This document shows, one piece after another, positions 43,575 to 52,460 of a stretch of DNA of 64,000 bases. This DNA comes from Bin87 sp965204905 (GTDB lineage: Bacteria > Chloroflexota > Dehalococcoidia > Lucifugimonadales > UBA3495): assembly GCA_965204905.1 (NCBI GenBank), contig OZ242042.1, positions 2,790,001-2,854,000 on the forward strand. The letters are read 5' to 3'. Made by a program: the position numbers and the translations under genes. The notes under the pieces were generated by a model. The model made no database searches. It had not been told where the DNA came from and worked only from the letters and a program-made list of their open reading frames with translations. The first letter of the stretch is position 1; every line of letters starts with the position of its first letter.

Positions 43575-45541
43575 CCGGGCCCAAGCTCGGCCCGGTTCAG
43601 CTCTCCAGCTTCTCCTTACCAAAATACCTGCTGATCGCCATGTTCGGCGCGTTGATGACGGCGTTGCTGGCCTGCGGCGCGGATACTGAATCGGGTAGCG
43701 GTCAGTCATCTGTCGGTGCCGCGCCCGCTGCTACCGCGGTTCCCACGGATGGGCCAACGGCGGCTCAGGTCGCGGCTCCCGCTACGCCGACGGATACGCT
43801 AGTTCCCGCGGTCGTGTCGGAGCCGACGCTGACGCTGACGACCACCGATGCATCGCCTCAAGCTATGCCCACTGACACGCCGGCGCCGACGCACACAGCA
43901 GCAACGCCGGCCCCAGAGCCAACGCCGGTGCCAAAGCGTGGGGGGCGCTTGGTGCTGGTGGTCGGCGAGTGGCCTGCGAACTGGGACACCGAAGCCGGCA
44001 AGAAGGCTTTCCTTGGCGAAAGCGGTGCTTGGGAAGTGATCCACGAGGAACGTGGGGACCCAAGAATTGGGGGAGAAAGGCACATCATGGTAGAACCCAG
44101 CCGCGGGTACGAGTCTGACCGAGGCGGTCCATACTTGTATGGAATCCATATTGTGGTCGCATCTCCTGCTGCGGCCCCACCGTATCCCATCGGCGTAATT
44201 GCTGGAATACAGTCAGGCAATATTCAGGGCCACTTCGGCCCGATGATGATGAAGGACGAAGTCGCGGCTCAGATCATTGGGCAGACCGTTTGGAGCCCAC
44301 GTATCAGGGTCCATACGTGGGGGGACAGGGTCAGCGATGAAGAGCTGGTGCTGGCGGTCGAAACAGGCAACTGGTTTTCACTGGACGAAGTGCCGACGAC
44401 ACTGATGGATTGTCGAGTGCGCGGCTATCAATCGACGGACCTGCCGCAGTCTCTGGATGACTGGATCCACGTGTGGTTTGACGAGGAAAGTTCCTGCGTT
44501 TCAGATGAAGAAGCCGGAGTGTTCTACACACCGTCGGGTAAGGCGACGCGGAAACCGCAGGCGGTGTCTGATCAGCCGGTTGCCATCCTCACCCCCGGCA
44601 TAGCGCTCGGTGAAGAGGTCTGGTGGTGGCGACCACAGCATGATGACTACACGCCGCCCGCGGTGTTGGAGAATCACCCCCACAGGCGTCAGTTGCTCCA
44701 CCTGCACAGTCCAAACGCTTGGACATTGATGCTTGAACAAGTTGTCGCCGTGCTTCGGGAAGCAAACCCGATTTCCGCCGACGAAGAGGCTGAAGCCATA
44801 GCGAGAATGACGAAGATTGGCTTCGTGAACGGATGGGGTTGGGAGATTGCAGATGCCAATGAGTCTCTGGTTATGTACTGGAGCACAGTCCGCTGGGGAA
44901 ACAAAGAGCACCGTGTAGGAGCTTTGGTCCGTTATAACTCCAGCGGAGAACCAGAGGGCTTCGTCCAAGCATCGCCGAAACCCGTGTTTGGGCCTGAACC
45001 GGATCTGGAAGGTATCTGGTACGCCAAGAAGCAGACCGGCGAAACCTCATCTGCGGGAACGTACGAGAACCATCCCTATGGCCTGCAGCTAGACCTGATG
45101 GATGGTCGACTCAATCACCACCCAGAACTTGACGGTCAAATGAACCGCACACTCTCCAGGGTTGCCAACGAATACTACACAGAGCGAGCACACACGACAG
45201 TACAGTTCGTGATCGCAGATAAGATCGACGAACACATGAACCACGGCACGCGCAAACGCGCAAAGACAGCAGAAGATTTTGTGAAAACCGCAGGCTGGGA
45301 AATCACCCACATAGAACGTGCCGAAGTCCGGTACTGGGGTACGGTACAAGGATTACAGATAGGTTCCACCCCTGCCCCCGAATACCGCGTAGGCTTCACC
45401 GTGCAGTGGGAAACCGACCAACCCATACCACCTTTGATGGGCGACCAAGTCGGAGGTACTAACACAGGCAGCTACCCAATCGAAAACTTCCTGGATCACC
45501 CAAAGCTGGCCGGGGAGGTTATCGTCGAACCTGTCCAGTAA
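43550..45541 (+). CDS. Lipoprotein with Thr/Pro-rich stalk and repeated GWE-YWG modules
   Basis: 663 residues. Signal: LLIAMFGALMTALLAC (lipobox LLAC), then a low-complexity Ala/Thr/Pro stalk of about 80 residues. The body contains three related modules, each with (G/A)WE(I/V), then YWG- or YWS-like, then Y.VG..V: GAWEVIHEERGD near residue 160, GWGWEIADANESLVMYWSTV near 440, and AGWEITHIERAEVRYWGTVQ near 580. No family recognised. Exported and anchored; function unknown. The paralogue at 46423 shares leader, signal and stalk. ATG 43550 follows AAGGGGG. Confidence 0.85.
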   Translation: MSAPRIRTSGPKLGPVQLSSFSLPKYLLIAMFGALMTALLACGADTESGSGQSSVGAAPAATAVPTDGPTAAQVAAPATPTDTLVPAVVSEPTLTLTTTDASPQAMPTDTPAPTHTAATPAPEPTPVPKRGGRLVLVVGEWPANWDTEAGKKAFLGESGAWEVIHEERGDPRIGGERHIMVEPSRGYESDRGGPYLYGIHIVVASPAAAPPYPIGVIAGIQSGNIQGHFGPMMMKDEVAAQIIGQTVWSPRIRVHTWGDRVSDEELVLAVETGNWFSLDEVPTTLMDCRVRGYQSTDLPQSLDDWIHVWFDEESSCVSDEEAGVFYTPSGKATRKPQAVSDQPVAILTPGIALGEEVWWWRPQHDDYTPPAVLENHPHRRQLLHLHSPNAWTLMLEQVVAVLREANPISADEEAEAIARMTKIGFVNGWGWEIADANESLVMYWSTVRWGNKEHRVGALVRYNSSGEPEGFVQASPKPVFGPEPDLEGIWYAKKQTGETSSAGTYENHPYGLQLDLMDGRLNHHPELDGQMNRTLSRVANEYYTERAHTTVQFVIADKIDEHMNHGTRKRAKTAEDFVKTAGWEITHIERAEVRYWGTVQGLQIGSTPAPEYRVGFTVQWETDQPIPPLMGDQVGGTNTGSYPIENFLDHPKLAGEVIVEPVQ

Positions 45542-45872
45542 CCTCCGCAGAACAGAGAAGGCTTCGCGAATGCCGCGAAGCCTTCTCCCGAGCGAGCTGA
45601 GATACGCCAGAAAAAATCACTGCACTCTCCAAGACCACGTAGCCAACTACCTCTGCCGGCTCCAGACGTTCACGGAAAGGTGAACCGTAATCAATGCCTA
45701 CCGGCCACTGGTCAGGAGCGAAAGCAACCACACCACCCAATCTGTAAGCCGCCTGCTGAATATGAATGAGAGAACAATAACGCACCAAAGGTGCCTCTGC
45801 ATCAACAACTTCCCACCCCAAACGGCTACCGACTTGATCGAACAAATCGTCCGCTACAGCCCTTGCCAGCAC
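45519..45872 (-). pseudogene. Antisense-strand fragment of the same lipoprotein module
   Basis: Minus-strand reading gives GSRLGWEVVDAEAPLVRYCS and AAYRLGGVVAF, matching the module of both plus-strand paralogues (GWEIADA.E.LVMYW; Y..VG..V). There is no signal sequence, and the start (GTG 45872) lacks a ribosome site; a stop lies 10 codons upstream. The 3' part runs through a hairpin terminator, so only residues about 1-70 are module-like. Probably a rearranged remnant. Confidence 0.5.
45555..45587. terminator. Hairpin terminator after the first lipoprotein
   Basis: GAGAAGGCTTCGCG pairs exactly with CGCGAAGCCTTCTC (14 bp) around AATGC, 14 bases after the stop at 45541. No T-run, so possibly a processing or bidirectional element. 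Confidence 0.7.
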
Positions 45873-46189
45873 ATATGCGAAAGAGAGCAGGAAACATCCC
45901 TATCCCATAGAGGAATTTCTCGACAGCCCCACGCTAGTCAGCGACATCATCGTTGAACCGGCGGAGTAGTTGCCCGCTCAAACACAGGAGTGGAGCCTCG
46001 TCTCCCGAGGTTCCACCGCTGTCAAATGAGTTCAATCTATCAGGCAGACCCGCAATTCCTTCGCTCAACGAACCGAGGTTCGGGTATCGTCGCTCGGGAA
46101 GCCTCGAATTGCTCAACGCGGAGGATTGCGAAAAGCGGAGCGCCACAAACGATTTCCGTATCAGATCTGAGTAGCGGAATCGCCTTGCT

Positions 46190-46447
46190 ACCGTGTCAAT
46201 AGATAGCAGGGCCATGGCATCGCGGCGTAAGAGTTAAACCTACCGAACAAGACAAACGCAATCAGCTGCCAACCGACACGACCTGATATTCAGAATATGG
46301 CGGCTTCCGTGAATAAGGGGATTTGCGATGCCAAACCACAACATGAAAAACCAAAACTGGACAAACCGGAGTAATAACCCATAGCGAGTAAGCCTATCTC
46401 TGCGTCCGCAAGGGGGTTCCCAATGAGCGCACCGCGCATAAGAACGT
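46190..46447 (+). repeat. 258-bp duplicated leader, copy B
   Basis: Second copy of the sequence at 43317-43574, same length, no indels. Here the region upstream does not carry the lipoprotein gene that precedes copy A, only its last codons (CCGTGTCAATAGATAG), showing that the duplication copied a junction. Confidence 0.9.
46328..46384 (+). CDS. 18-residue leader ORF, copy B
   Basis: MPNHNMKNQNWTNRSNNP then TAG, with the same AAGGGGATT site and the same 38-base distance to the next start codon as copy A. Confidence 0.45.
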   Translation: MPNHNMKNQNWTNRSNNP

Positions 46448-47877
46448 GCAGATCCATGCCTAGCTTGGATCAGTTCTCCAGCCTCGCCTTACCAAAACAT
46501 TCCGCTGAGCGTAATCATCAGTCGACTTCATCGCCGACGGCCAAACGCAAACCAGCGGCAGAAGACCGCCGATTACAGAGCGCAGGGGCAGCAGCCTGCG
46601 CATGGCTGGGAAAATACATGCTGATCGCCATGCTCGGCGCGTCGATGGCAGCGTTGTTGGCCTGCGGTGCTAGTACGGAACCGGAGAGCAACCAGTCATC
46701 CGGCAGTGCCGCGTCCGCTCCTACCGCGGTTCCCACGGACGAGCCAACGGCGGATCAGGCAGCGGCGGTCGCCACGCCGACGGATACGCCAGTTCCCGCG
46801 GTCGTGTCGGAGCCGACGCTGACGATGACGACCACCGACGCATCGCCTCAAGCTGTGCCCACCGAAACGCCCACGCTGGTACCGACGCATACAGCGATGC
46901 CGGTTACCGCAACGCCGGTGCCGGCGGTAGCCATCCTCAGCCCAGGTGTAGCAGTAGGGAAAGAAGTCTGGTGGGCCCGACCGGGGCGGTATGGGGACCA
47001 AACGCCACCCGGTGCGTTGGAGAATCATCCTTACGGCAGGCAGTTGCACAGTCTGGGTGGTTCGGATGTCGAAACGATGATACTTGACCAAGTTATCGCC
47101 GTGCTTCGGCAAGAAAACCCGATGCCCGCCGACCAAGAGGCTGAAGCCATAGCGAGAATGAAAGAGCCCAGATTTGGACGCGCATGGGGCTGGGAGATTG
47201 CAGACGCCGATGAACCCTTGGTCATGTACTGGGGCTATATTTCTTGGGGCGGTGTAGAACCATACGCTGGAGCGGTGGTCCGTTATGGCTCCAGTGGAAA
47301 ACCTGACGGCTTCGCCGAAGCGCCGGACCCCGCGATAGGAATTACCGAAGGACTCGAAACCAATTGGTGGGAAAGAGATGTCATACCAAAGAAAAGAGAG
47401 CGTTCTAGGGCCATCTACTGGGCTGAAGATCCAGACCAACACGGCCCCGCACTGGACCTGATAGACGGGGAGTTGGACCACTACGACTACCCCGCAATGC
47501 CCAACAAACTCAAGCAGATGGTGGCGGAGAAGTACGGCACAAGTACCGCAGGGGCAATATATCTGGCTTTCAGAGAACAGACCGAATCATCGGAACGATC
47601 AGCGTTCCACGGTGGGGACAGCATCATCGAAAAACTGGCCGAAAATGCCAATTGGGAAGTGATAAGCACCAAGGACCTCACGGTAAGGTATTGGGGTGTG
47701 ATCAGCCACAACATCCTAACCAAAGACTACAAGGTGGGGGCAGTGCTAAAGTTCACAACCACCGAAAAACCGCCCATCGGCGGGTACCAAGCAAAGCTTG
47801 ACGACTACCCGATCAGGAAGTTCCTAGGCCAACGCCCGACGGTGCTGGAATTCTTCATCACGCCGATTGACAAGTAG
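46423..47877 (+). CDS. Paralogous lipoprotein with stalk and two GWE-YWG modules
   Basis: 484 residues. It starts like the gene at 43550 (MSAPRIRT) but has an extra polar stretch of about 35 residues before the signal (YMLIAMLGASMAALLACGAS, lipobox LLAC). A Thr/Pro/Ala stalk follows, then a body aligning with the second half of the first paralogue: AVGKEVWW, ALENHPYGRQL, GRAWGWEIADADEPLVMYWG and ANWEVISTKDLTVRYWGVIS with YKVGAVL. The N-terminal module of the first protein is missing. Function unknown. Its long N-region may mean translation starts later, at ATG 46618. Confidence 0.85.
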   Translation: MSAPRIRTCRSMPSLDQFSSLALPKHSAERNHQSTSSPTAKRKPAAEDRRLQSAGAAACAWLGKYMLIAMLGASMAALLACGASTEPESNQSSGSAASAPTAVPTDEPTADQAAAVATPTDTPVPAVVSEPTLTMTTTDASPQAVPTETPTLVPTHTAMPVTATPVPAVAILSPGVAVGKEVWWARPGRYGDQTPPGALENHPYGRQLHSLGGSDVETMILDQVIAVLRQENPMPADQEAEAIARMKEPRFGRAWGWEIADADEPLVMYWGYISWGGVEPYAGAVVRYGSSGKPDGFAEAPDPAIGITEGLETNWWERDVIPKKRERSRAIYWAEDPDQHGPALDLIDGELDHYDYPAMPNKLKQMVAEKYGTSTAGAIYLAFREQTESSERSAFHGGDSIIEKLAENANWEVISTKDLTVRYWGVISHNILTKDYKVGAVLKFTTTEKPPIGGYQAKLDDYPIRKFLGQRPTVLEFFITPIDK

Positions 47878-47897
47878 CCAACAGCAGCAACCACAAA

Positions 47898-47921
47898 CGC
47901 GGGGCAGTATCCTGCCCCGCG
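47898..47921 (+). terminator. Hairpin after the second lipoprotein
   Basis: CGCGGGGCA pairs with TGCCCCGCG around GTATCC, 20 bases after the stop. Nine-base GC stem, no T-run. Confidence 0.6.
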
Positions 47922-47947
47922 CCACGCCACAAAGGAGACATAGCACC

Positions 47948-48067
47948 ATGAGCCGAATCATACGCCGCGTTAAGTCCAAAGAAAACATGCCATGTCGGGA
48001 CATCGGCGCCACCCCCAGCGAAGGAAATCCGTCAACAGTCGTCATTGCGAAATCTATCATCAAATAG
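47948..48067 (+). CDS. Possible 39-residue basic peptide
   Basis: ATG 47948 follows AAAGGAGA at 10 nt. Reads MSRIIRRVKSKENMPC then a Ser/Pro/Val tail. No family recognised. Confidence 0.35.
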   Translation: MSRIIRRVKSKENMPCRDIGATPSEGNPSTVVIAKSIIK

Positions 48068-48468
48068 AAAGTTTTCGTCACTCACCTGAGTAGCGGAATC
48101 GCCTCATTGATGACAGCGGGGTGTCGTCTGACGCGCACCGATCCCGGTAACATGGGTCCCATAGAACGCGCCGCATCACCGCGGACGCAGAGCAAAGCGA
48201 AGGGATTGCCAGTGACGGCACATGGATTTCAGCAGACACGCCGGAAAACGCGCGCCTGGCTCAGCCGGCGCTGAGCGTCTGCGCAACCACACGGGGTTCG
48301 GCGCGCCCGATCTTCCGGGCCCAAGGCTGCAGATTGCCGACCTCGGAAGGCCAGGGCAATGAGTTGCAACCAGGGGTCCAAGTCAGAGCAGTGGTCCGCC
48401 AGCGAGCCGGGGGTGACCGGACCGGCCTCACCAACCAACGCGTTTCGCGGCGCCAGGGCAGGCAGGAT

Positions 48469-48786
48469 ATGAACCAGACTCACACAATCACAATCACGGG
48501 AACCCGCATCGGATGGGCGGAAGCATCGCCGGACAGCGACCTGCTGCCCGGAATCATAGTGACGACGACGAACCTGCGGGTGGCCGATCAGCCGGAGCGG
48601 TTCCCGAACTCACTGCTGGGACAGGACTCCCAAGGGGCTCTGATCTACCAGATCGACGCTGACGAAGGGCAGTTGCGGGAAGCCATCGAACTCGTGCCCG
48701 CCGGCGCCGATGCCGAATTCCGCGTGCGGGTCCAGGATGATGGCCGCCTGCGGCTGGAGCACATAGTGCTGGCCGCTCCATCGTAA
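48469..48786 (+). CDS. Hypothetical protein
   Basis: 105 residues from ATG 48469 with GGCAGGAT upstream; longer in-frame starts exist. Strand-rich sequence (LLPGIIVTTTNLRVADQPER, AEFRVRVQDDGRLRLEHIVL). No family recognised. It lies 44 bases before the TIR-like gene and may be its partner. Confidence 0.5.
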   Translation: MNQTHTITITGTRIGWAEASPDSDLLPGIIVTTTNLRVADQPERFPNSLLGQDSQGALIYQIDADEGQLREAIELVPAGADAEFRVRVQDDGRLRLEHIVLAAPS

Positions 48787-48830
48787 TATTCCTGTGGCAT
48801 GTTCGTTCCTACGGCGATCCATTCCCAATC

Positions 48831-49301
48831 ATGGGCTCAAGATCCGTCCGGATAGGCAGCATCTCGGACGGACTGCACATCGATGAAATCAGCCGGCGTA
48901 TCCGCGACGATCACCTGAGCGATTCCACCGTGACGGTCGTCCTGGTAGGGACCGACACGTGGCGCCGGAAGCACATCGACTGGGAGATCGCCGCGATCGT
49001 GGGCGACACGGACGCCAATCGCAGGGCTGGCTTGGTGGGCATTCTGCTACCCACTCACCCCAGCTATGGTGATGATGACTACGATCCTTACACGATACCG
49101 CCGCGGCTTCACTACAACGTCGAGTGCGACTTTGCGGACCTGTTTGATTGGAGCGAATCGCCAACCGAAGTCGCTGCTTGGATACACGAAACCTACTCGA
49201 AGAGACGGACGGTGAATTCGGACAATGGCTCGGTGGGGTTTAGAAAGAATTGGAAAGGCCGGCGTTGGTACCCGCAGCCGCGAGGCGGTGAAGTGGGCTG
49301 A
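48831..49301 (+). CDS. TIR-like (DUF1863/ThsB-type) domain protein, N-terminally short
   Basis: 156 residues. The sequence matches the second half of TIR-like proteins: ISRRIRDDHLSDSTVTVVLV, GTDTWRRKHIDWEI, RAGLVGILLPTHPSY, PPRLHYNVECDFADLFDWSE and a C-terminal WIHETYSKR. Relatives start 40-60 residues earlier with the first strand of the TIR fold (RRVFVSFHY-like), which is missing here. Such proteins act in anti-phage signalling (Thoeris ThsB) or as stand-alone TIRs. No ThsA-like gene is adjacent. Truncation or a lost upstream start is likely. Confidence 0.7.
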   Translation: MGSRSVRIGSISDGLHIDEISRRIRDDHLSDSTVTVVLVGTDTWRRKHIDWEIAAIVGDTDANRRAGLVGILLPTHPSYGDDDYDPYTIPPRLHYNVECDFADLFDWSESPTEVAAWIHETYSKRRTVNSDNGSVGFRKNWKGRRWYPQPRGGEVG

Positions 49302-49313
49302 CTGCTCCGGCGG

Positions 49314-49532
49314 AGCGGCACGAACCGCCTGACCTTTGCCTACACGGTGGCGCAGCGGAACACCGCGCCGCAGGGTACCGCGGCGCTCGGTCAACGGCTG
49401 GACCTCAACGGGGGCAAGATACGCTCAATGGCTGATCAGACCATCGACGCGCGCCTGTGGCACACCGGGCTCGGCCACAATCCCAACCATAAGTTGGACC
49501 AGCAATGCTGGCGGCCACCTGACGACGGTTAG
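49314..49532 (+). pseudogene. Fragment of an extracellular repeat domain
   Basis: Reads NRLTFAYTVAQRNTAPQGTA, GQRLDLNGGKIRSMADQTID and HTGLGHNPNHKLD, the pattern of a beta-rich repeat common in secreted fibronectin/cadherin-like proteins (LTF.YTV.......I......LNGG.I........A...H..L.....HKVD). No start, no signal; it stops at TAG 49530. It is a remnant, perhaps of a large secreted protein like the one at 52562. Confidence 0.6.
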
Positions 49533-49838
49533 TGCGAAGCCGCCGAGCGCCATCGGCGTGAATTAGGAGCACCGGGCCAATTGTGCCTGAATTCCCCATA
49601 AATGATAAGAAGTGATGCCAAAATGTTGTCAGATGATGGTATTTTCAGGGTCAATGCTGTACAATACCCCGACATTTTTCAGTAACCGAATGGTGTGACC
49701 TTGTTCTCCTTCCCATCGCAACCGGAACCGATAGTGTTGAAGACCCCGACGATAACCGCCGTCGCGATAACTGCGTCCCCCCCCTTAGAGGGGTAGGTAA
49801 GGGGTGAAAATGGCTTGAAACCGGCTCCGGAATCAACT

Positions 49839-49913
49839 TGGGAAGGCGCATCGGCTTCCGGCATCTTGGTTGTGACACGACCAAATGCAGGAGACCCTCG
49901 ATGCGCCTTCCCA
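49839..49913 (+). promoter_or_regulatory. Hairpin that occludes the transposase start codon (copy 1)
   Basis: TGGGAAGGCGCATCG at 49839 pairs exactly (15 bp) with CGATGCGCCTTCCCA at 49899, which contains the ATG at 49901; the CAGGAG ribosome site is in the loop. The same arrangement occurs in copy 2 at 51196-51270. Such structures block translation of transcripts entering from outside the element. Confidence 0.75.
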
Positions 49914-51103
49914 GTGAAACCTATCATGTTCAGCAAACTATTGAAACGCATTTACCGCACCTCTCCCGGCCACAATTGACCGGACTGGTGTTGTGGGTCT
50001 GCGGGGCCATCCTCGCCGGCAGCGCCTGTCAGAACGCCGTCGCCTCCGCCCTCTCCCCTTGGCACAAGTGGAACAACCTGCGCCAGTATCTCCGCGAGTG
50101 GCTCTACGACGGCAGCGACCGCACCAGCCCCTGTCAGACCCAACTGGACGTAACGCTCTGCTTCGCGCCCCTGCTGCGGTGGGTGCTTGCCTGGTGGCAT
50201 TCCGAACGTCTCGCCCTGGCCATCGACCCCACCCTCAAGGGCGACCAGACCACCGCCATCGTCATCAGCGTGGTCTATCGCAGTTGCGCCATTCCCGTGG
50301 CCTGGAGCATCCATCGCGCCACCCAGAAAGGCTCCTGGATGGACCCCACGGTGGCACTGCTCAGGGAACTGGCTCCCGCCGTCCCAGCGGGAATGACCGT
50401 AATCGTCCTCTGCGACCGTGGCATCTCCAGCCCCAAGCTGTGGCAGCAGATACGCGCCCAGGGCTGGCATCCCGGTATGCGCTACCGGAACAACATCACC
50501 TTCTGCGCCGACGGCGGCAAACGATTGCCCGCGCGACGCTTCGTTTCCGTTCCCGACACCGCCTGGATCGGTCAGGGCACCGCCTTCGGCACCCCCAAGG
50601 CCCAACGCCGCTGCACCCTGCTGGTGGTCTGGTACGCCGGTCAGCAGGAGCCCTGGATCATCCTCACCGACCTGGCCCCCCATAAAGTGGGACCCAGCTG
50701 GTACGCCCTGCGCTTCTGGATCGAACTGGGCTTCAAGGCCCTCAAGAGCCTGGGCTGGCAGTGGGACAAGACCCGGCGAACCGACCCTACCCGCATCTCC
50801 CGCCACTGGCTGGTGCTTTCGGTGGCCACCCTGCTGGCCCTGGCCTACGGCACCAGGGTGGAAGACGCCAATGACCGCGGCATCGCCCCAGGCAACCTGC
50901 GGGCGCCGCCCAAAGCGCTGGCTTCCAATCACCGGGACCCACGTACTCGTCCCGTGCGCGCCGTCAGCGTGATCCGCCACGGCATCGACTGGCTGCGCCG
51001 GTTGATGCTCAAAGGTCGCCTCTGGAGCCGCGTCTGGCTGCTGCCCGAACCTTGGCCGGAACCCAAGAAAGGCTTGGAGATCACCCATCATGCGCCCCCG
51101 TAA
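49901..51103 (+). CDS. IS4-family transposase, copy 1
   Basis: 400 residues. DDE positions: LALAIDPTLKGD (first Asp), VIVLCDRGISS (second Asp), and WYALRFWIELGFKALKSLGW, which carries the IS4 signature Y-x2-R-x3-E-x6-K. ATG 49901 follows CAGGAGACC; it lies inside the hairpin described separately. Intact and apparently identical to copy 2, so very recent. The long antisense frame is a shadow. Confidence 0.93.
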   Translation: MRLPSETYHVQQTIETHLPHLSRPQLTGLVLWVCGAILAGSACQNAVASALSPWHKWNNLRQYLREWLYDGSDRTSPCQTQLDVTLCFAPLLRWVLAWWHSERLALAIDPTLKGDQTTAIVISVVYRSCAIPVAWSIHRATQKGSWMDPTVALLRELAPAVPAGMTVIVLCDRGISSPKLWQQIRAQGWHPGMRYRNNITFCADGGKRLPARRFVSVPDTAWIGQGTAFGTPKAQRRCTLLVVWYAGQQEPWIILTDLAPHKVGPSWYALRFWIELGFKALKSLGWQWDKTRRTDPTRISRHWLVLSVATLLALAYGTRVEDANDRGIAPGNLRAPPKALASNHRDPRTRPVRAVSVIRHGIDWLRRLMLKGRLWSRVWLLPEPWPEPKKGLEITHHAPP

Positions 51104-51195
51104 CACCCCTTACCTACCCCTCTAAGCCCCCCCCCCCCCCCTTAGAGGGGTAGGTAAGGGGTGAAAATGGCTTGAAACCGGCTCCGGAATCAACT

Positions 51196-51270
51196 TGGGA
51201 AGGCGCATCGGCTTCCGGCATCTTGGTTGTGACACGACCAAATGCAGGAGACCCTCGATGCGCCTTCCCA
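51196..51270 (+). promoter_or_regulatory. Hairpin that occludes the transposase start codon (copy 2)
   Basis: Same 15-bp inverted repeat as in copy 1, with ATG 51258 in the right arm. Confidence 0.75.
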
Positions 51271-52460
51271 GTGAAACCTATCATGTTCAGCAAACTATTG
51301 AAACGCATTTACCGCACCTCTCCCGGCCACAATTGACCGGACTGGTGTTGTGGGTCTGCGGGGCCATCCTCGCCGGCAGCGCCTGTCAGAACGCCGTCGC
51401 CTCCGCCCTCTCCCCTTGGCACAAGTGGAACAACCTGCGCCAGTATCTCCGCGAGTGGCTCTACGACGGCAGCGACCGCACCAGCCCCTGTCAGACCCAA
51501 CTGGACGTAACGCTCTGCTTCGCGCCCCTGCTGCGGTGGGTGCTTGCCTGGTGGCATTCCGAACGTCTCGCCCTGGCCATCGACCCCACCCTCAAGGGCG
51601 ACCAGACCACCGCCATCGTCATCAGCGTGGTCTATCGCAGTTGCGCCATTCCCGTGGCCTGGAGCATCCATCGCGCCACCCAGAAAGGCTCCTGGATGGA
51701 CCCCACGGTGGCACTGCTCAGGGAACTGGCTCCCGCCGTCCCAGCGGGAATGACCGTAATCGTCCTCTGCGACCGTGGCATCTCCAGCCCCAAGCTGTGG
51801 CAGCAGATACGCGCCCAGGGCTGGCATCCCGGTATGCGCTACCGGAACAACATCACCTTCTGCGCCGACGGCGGCAAACGATTGCCCGCGCGACGCTTCG
51901 TTTCCGTTCCCGACACCGCCTGGATCGGTCAGGGCACCGCCTTCGGCACCCCCAAGGCCCAACGCCGCTGCACCCTGCTGGTGGTCTGGTACGCCGGTCA
52001 GCAGGAGCCCTGGATCATCCTCACCGACCTGGCCCCCCATAAAGTGGGACCCAGCTGGTACGCCCTGCGCTTCTGGATCGAACTGGGCTTCAAGGCCCTC
52101 AAGAGCCTGGGCTGGCAGTGGGACAAGACCCGGCGAACCGACCCTACCCGCATCTCCCGCCACTGGCTGGTGCTTTCGGTGGCCACCCTGCTGGCCCTGG
52201 CCTACGGCACCAGGGTGGAAGACGCCAATGACCGCGGCATCGCCCCAGGCAACCTGCGGGCGCCGCCCAAAGCGCTGGCTTCCAATCACCGGGACCCACG
52301 TACTCGTCCCGTGCGCGCCGTCAGCGTGATCCGCCACGGCATCGACTGGCTGCGCCGGTTGATGCTCAAAGGTCGCCTCTGGAGCCGCGTCTGGCTGCTG
52401 CCCGAACCTTGGCCGGAACCCAAGAAAGGCTTGGAGATCACCCATCATGCGCCCCCGTAA
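51258..52460 (+). CDS. IS4-family transposase, copy 2
   Basis: 400 residues, same sequence as copy 1 including the acidic triad and the Y-x2-R-x3-E-x6-K signature. It ends about 100 bases before the start of the giant RTX gene, in the same orientation, so read-through from the element could enter that gene. Confidence 0.93.
   Translation: MRLPSETYHVQQTIETHLPHLSRPQLTGLVLWVCGAILAGSACQNAVASALSPWHKWNNLRQYLREWLYDGSDRTSPCQTQLDVTLCFAPLLRWVLAWWHSERLALAIDPTLKGDQTTAIVISVVYRSCAIPVAWSIHRATQKGSWMDPTVALLRELAPAVPAGMTVIVLCDRGISSPKLWQQIRAQGWHPGMRYRNNITFCADGGKRLPARRFVSVPDTAWIGQGTAFGTPKAQRRCTLLVVWYAGQQEPWIILTDLAPHKVGPSWYALRFWIELGFKALKSLGWQWDKTRRTDPTRISRHWLVLSVATLLALAYGTRVEDANDRGIAPGNLRAPPKALASNHRDPRTRPVRAVSVIRHGIDWLRRLMLKGRLWSRVWLLPEPWPEPKKGLEITHHAPP

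Larger units (their letters stand above)
49784..51126 (+). mobile_element. IS4-family element, copy 1 (1343 bp)
   Basis: Terminal inverted repeats CTTAGAGGGGTAGGTAAGGG(GT) at 49784 and its exact complement ending 51126. The left flank is a C8 run. The right flank is a C-run joining copy 2. C-runs outside both ends suggest insertion into, or duplication of, a poly-C target. Confidence 0.92.

Noticed and set aside
49952..51106. 384-residue minus-strand frame in each IS copy (also 51309-52463)
   Set aside because: Antisense shadow of the intact IS4 transposase, which has the DDE motif.
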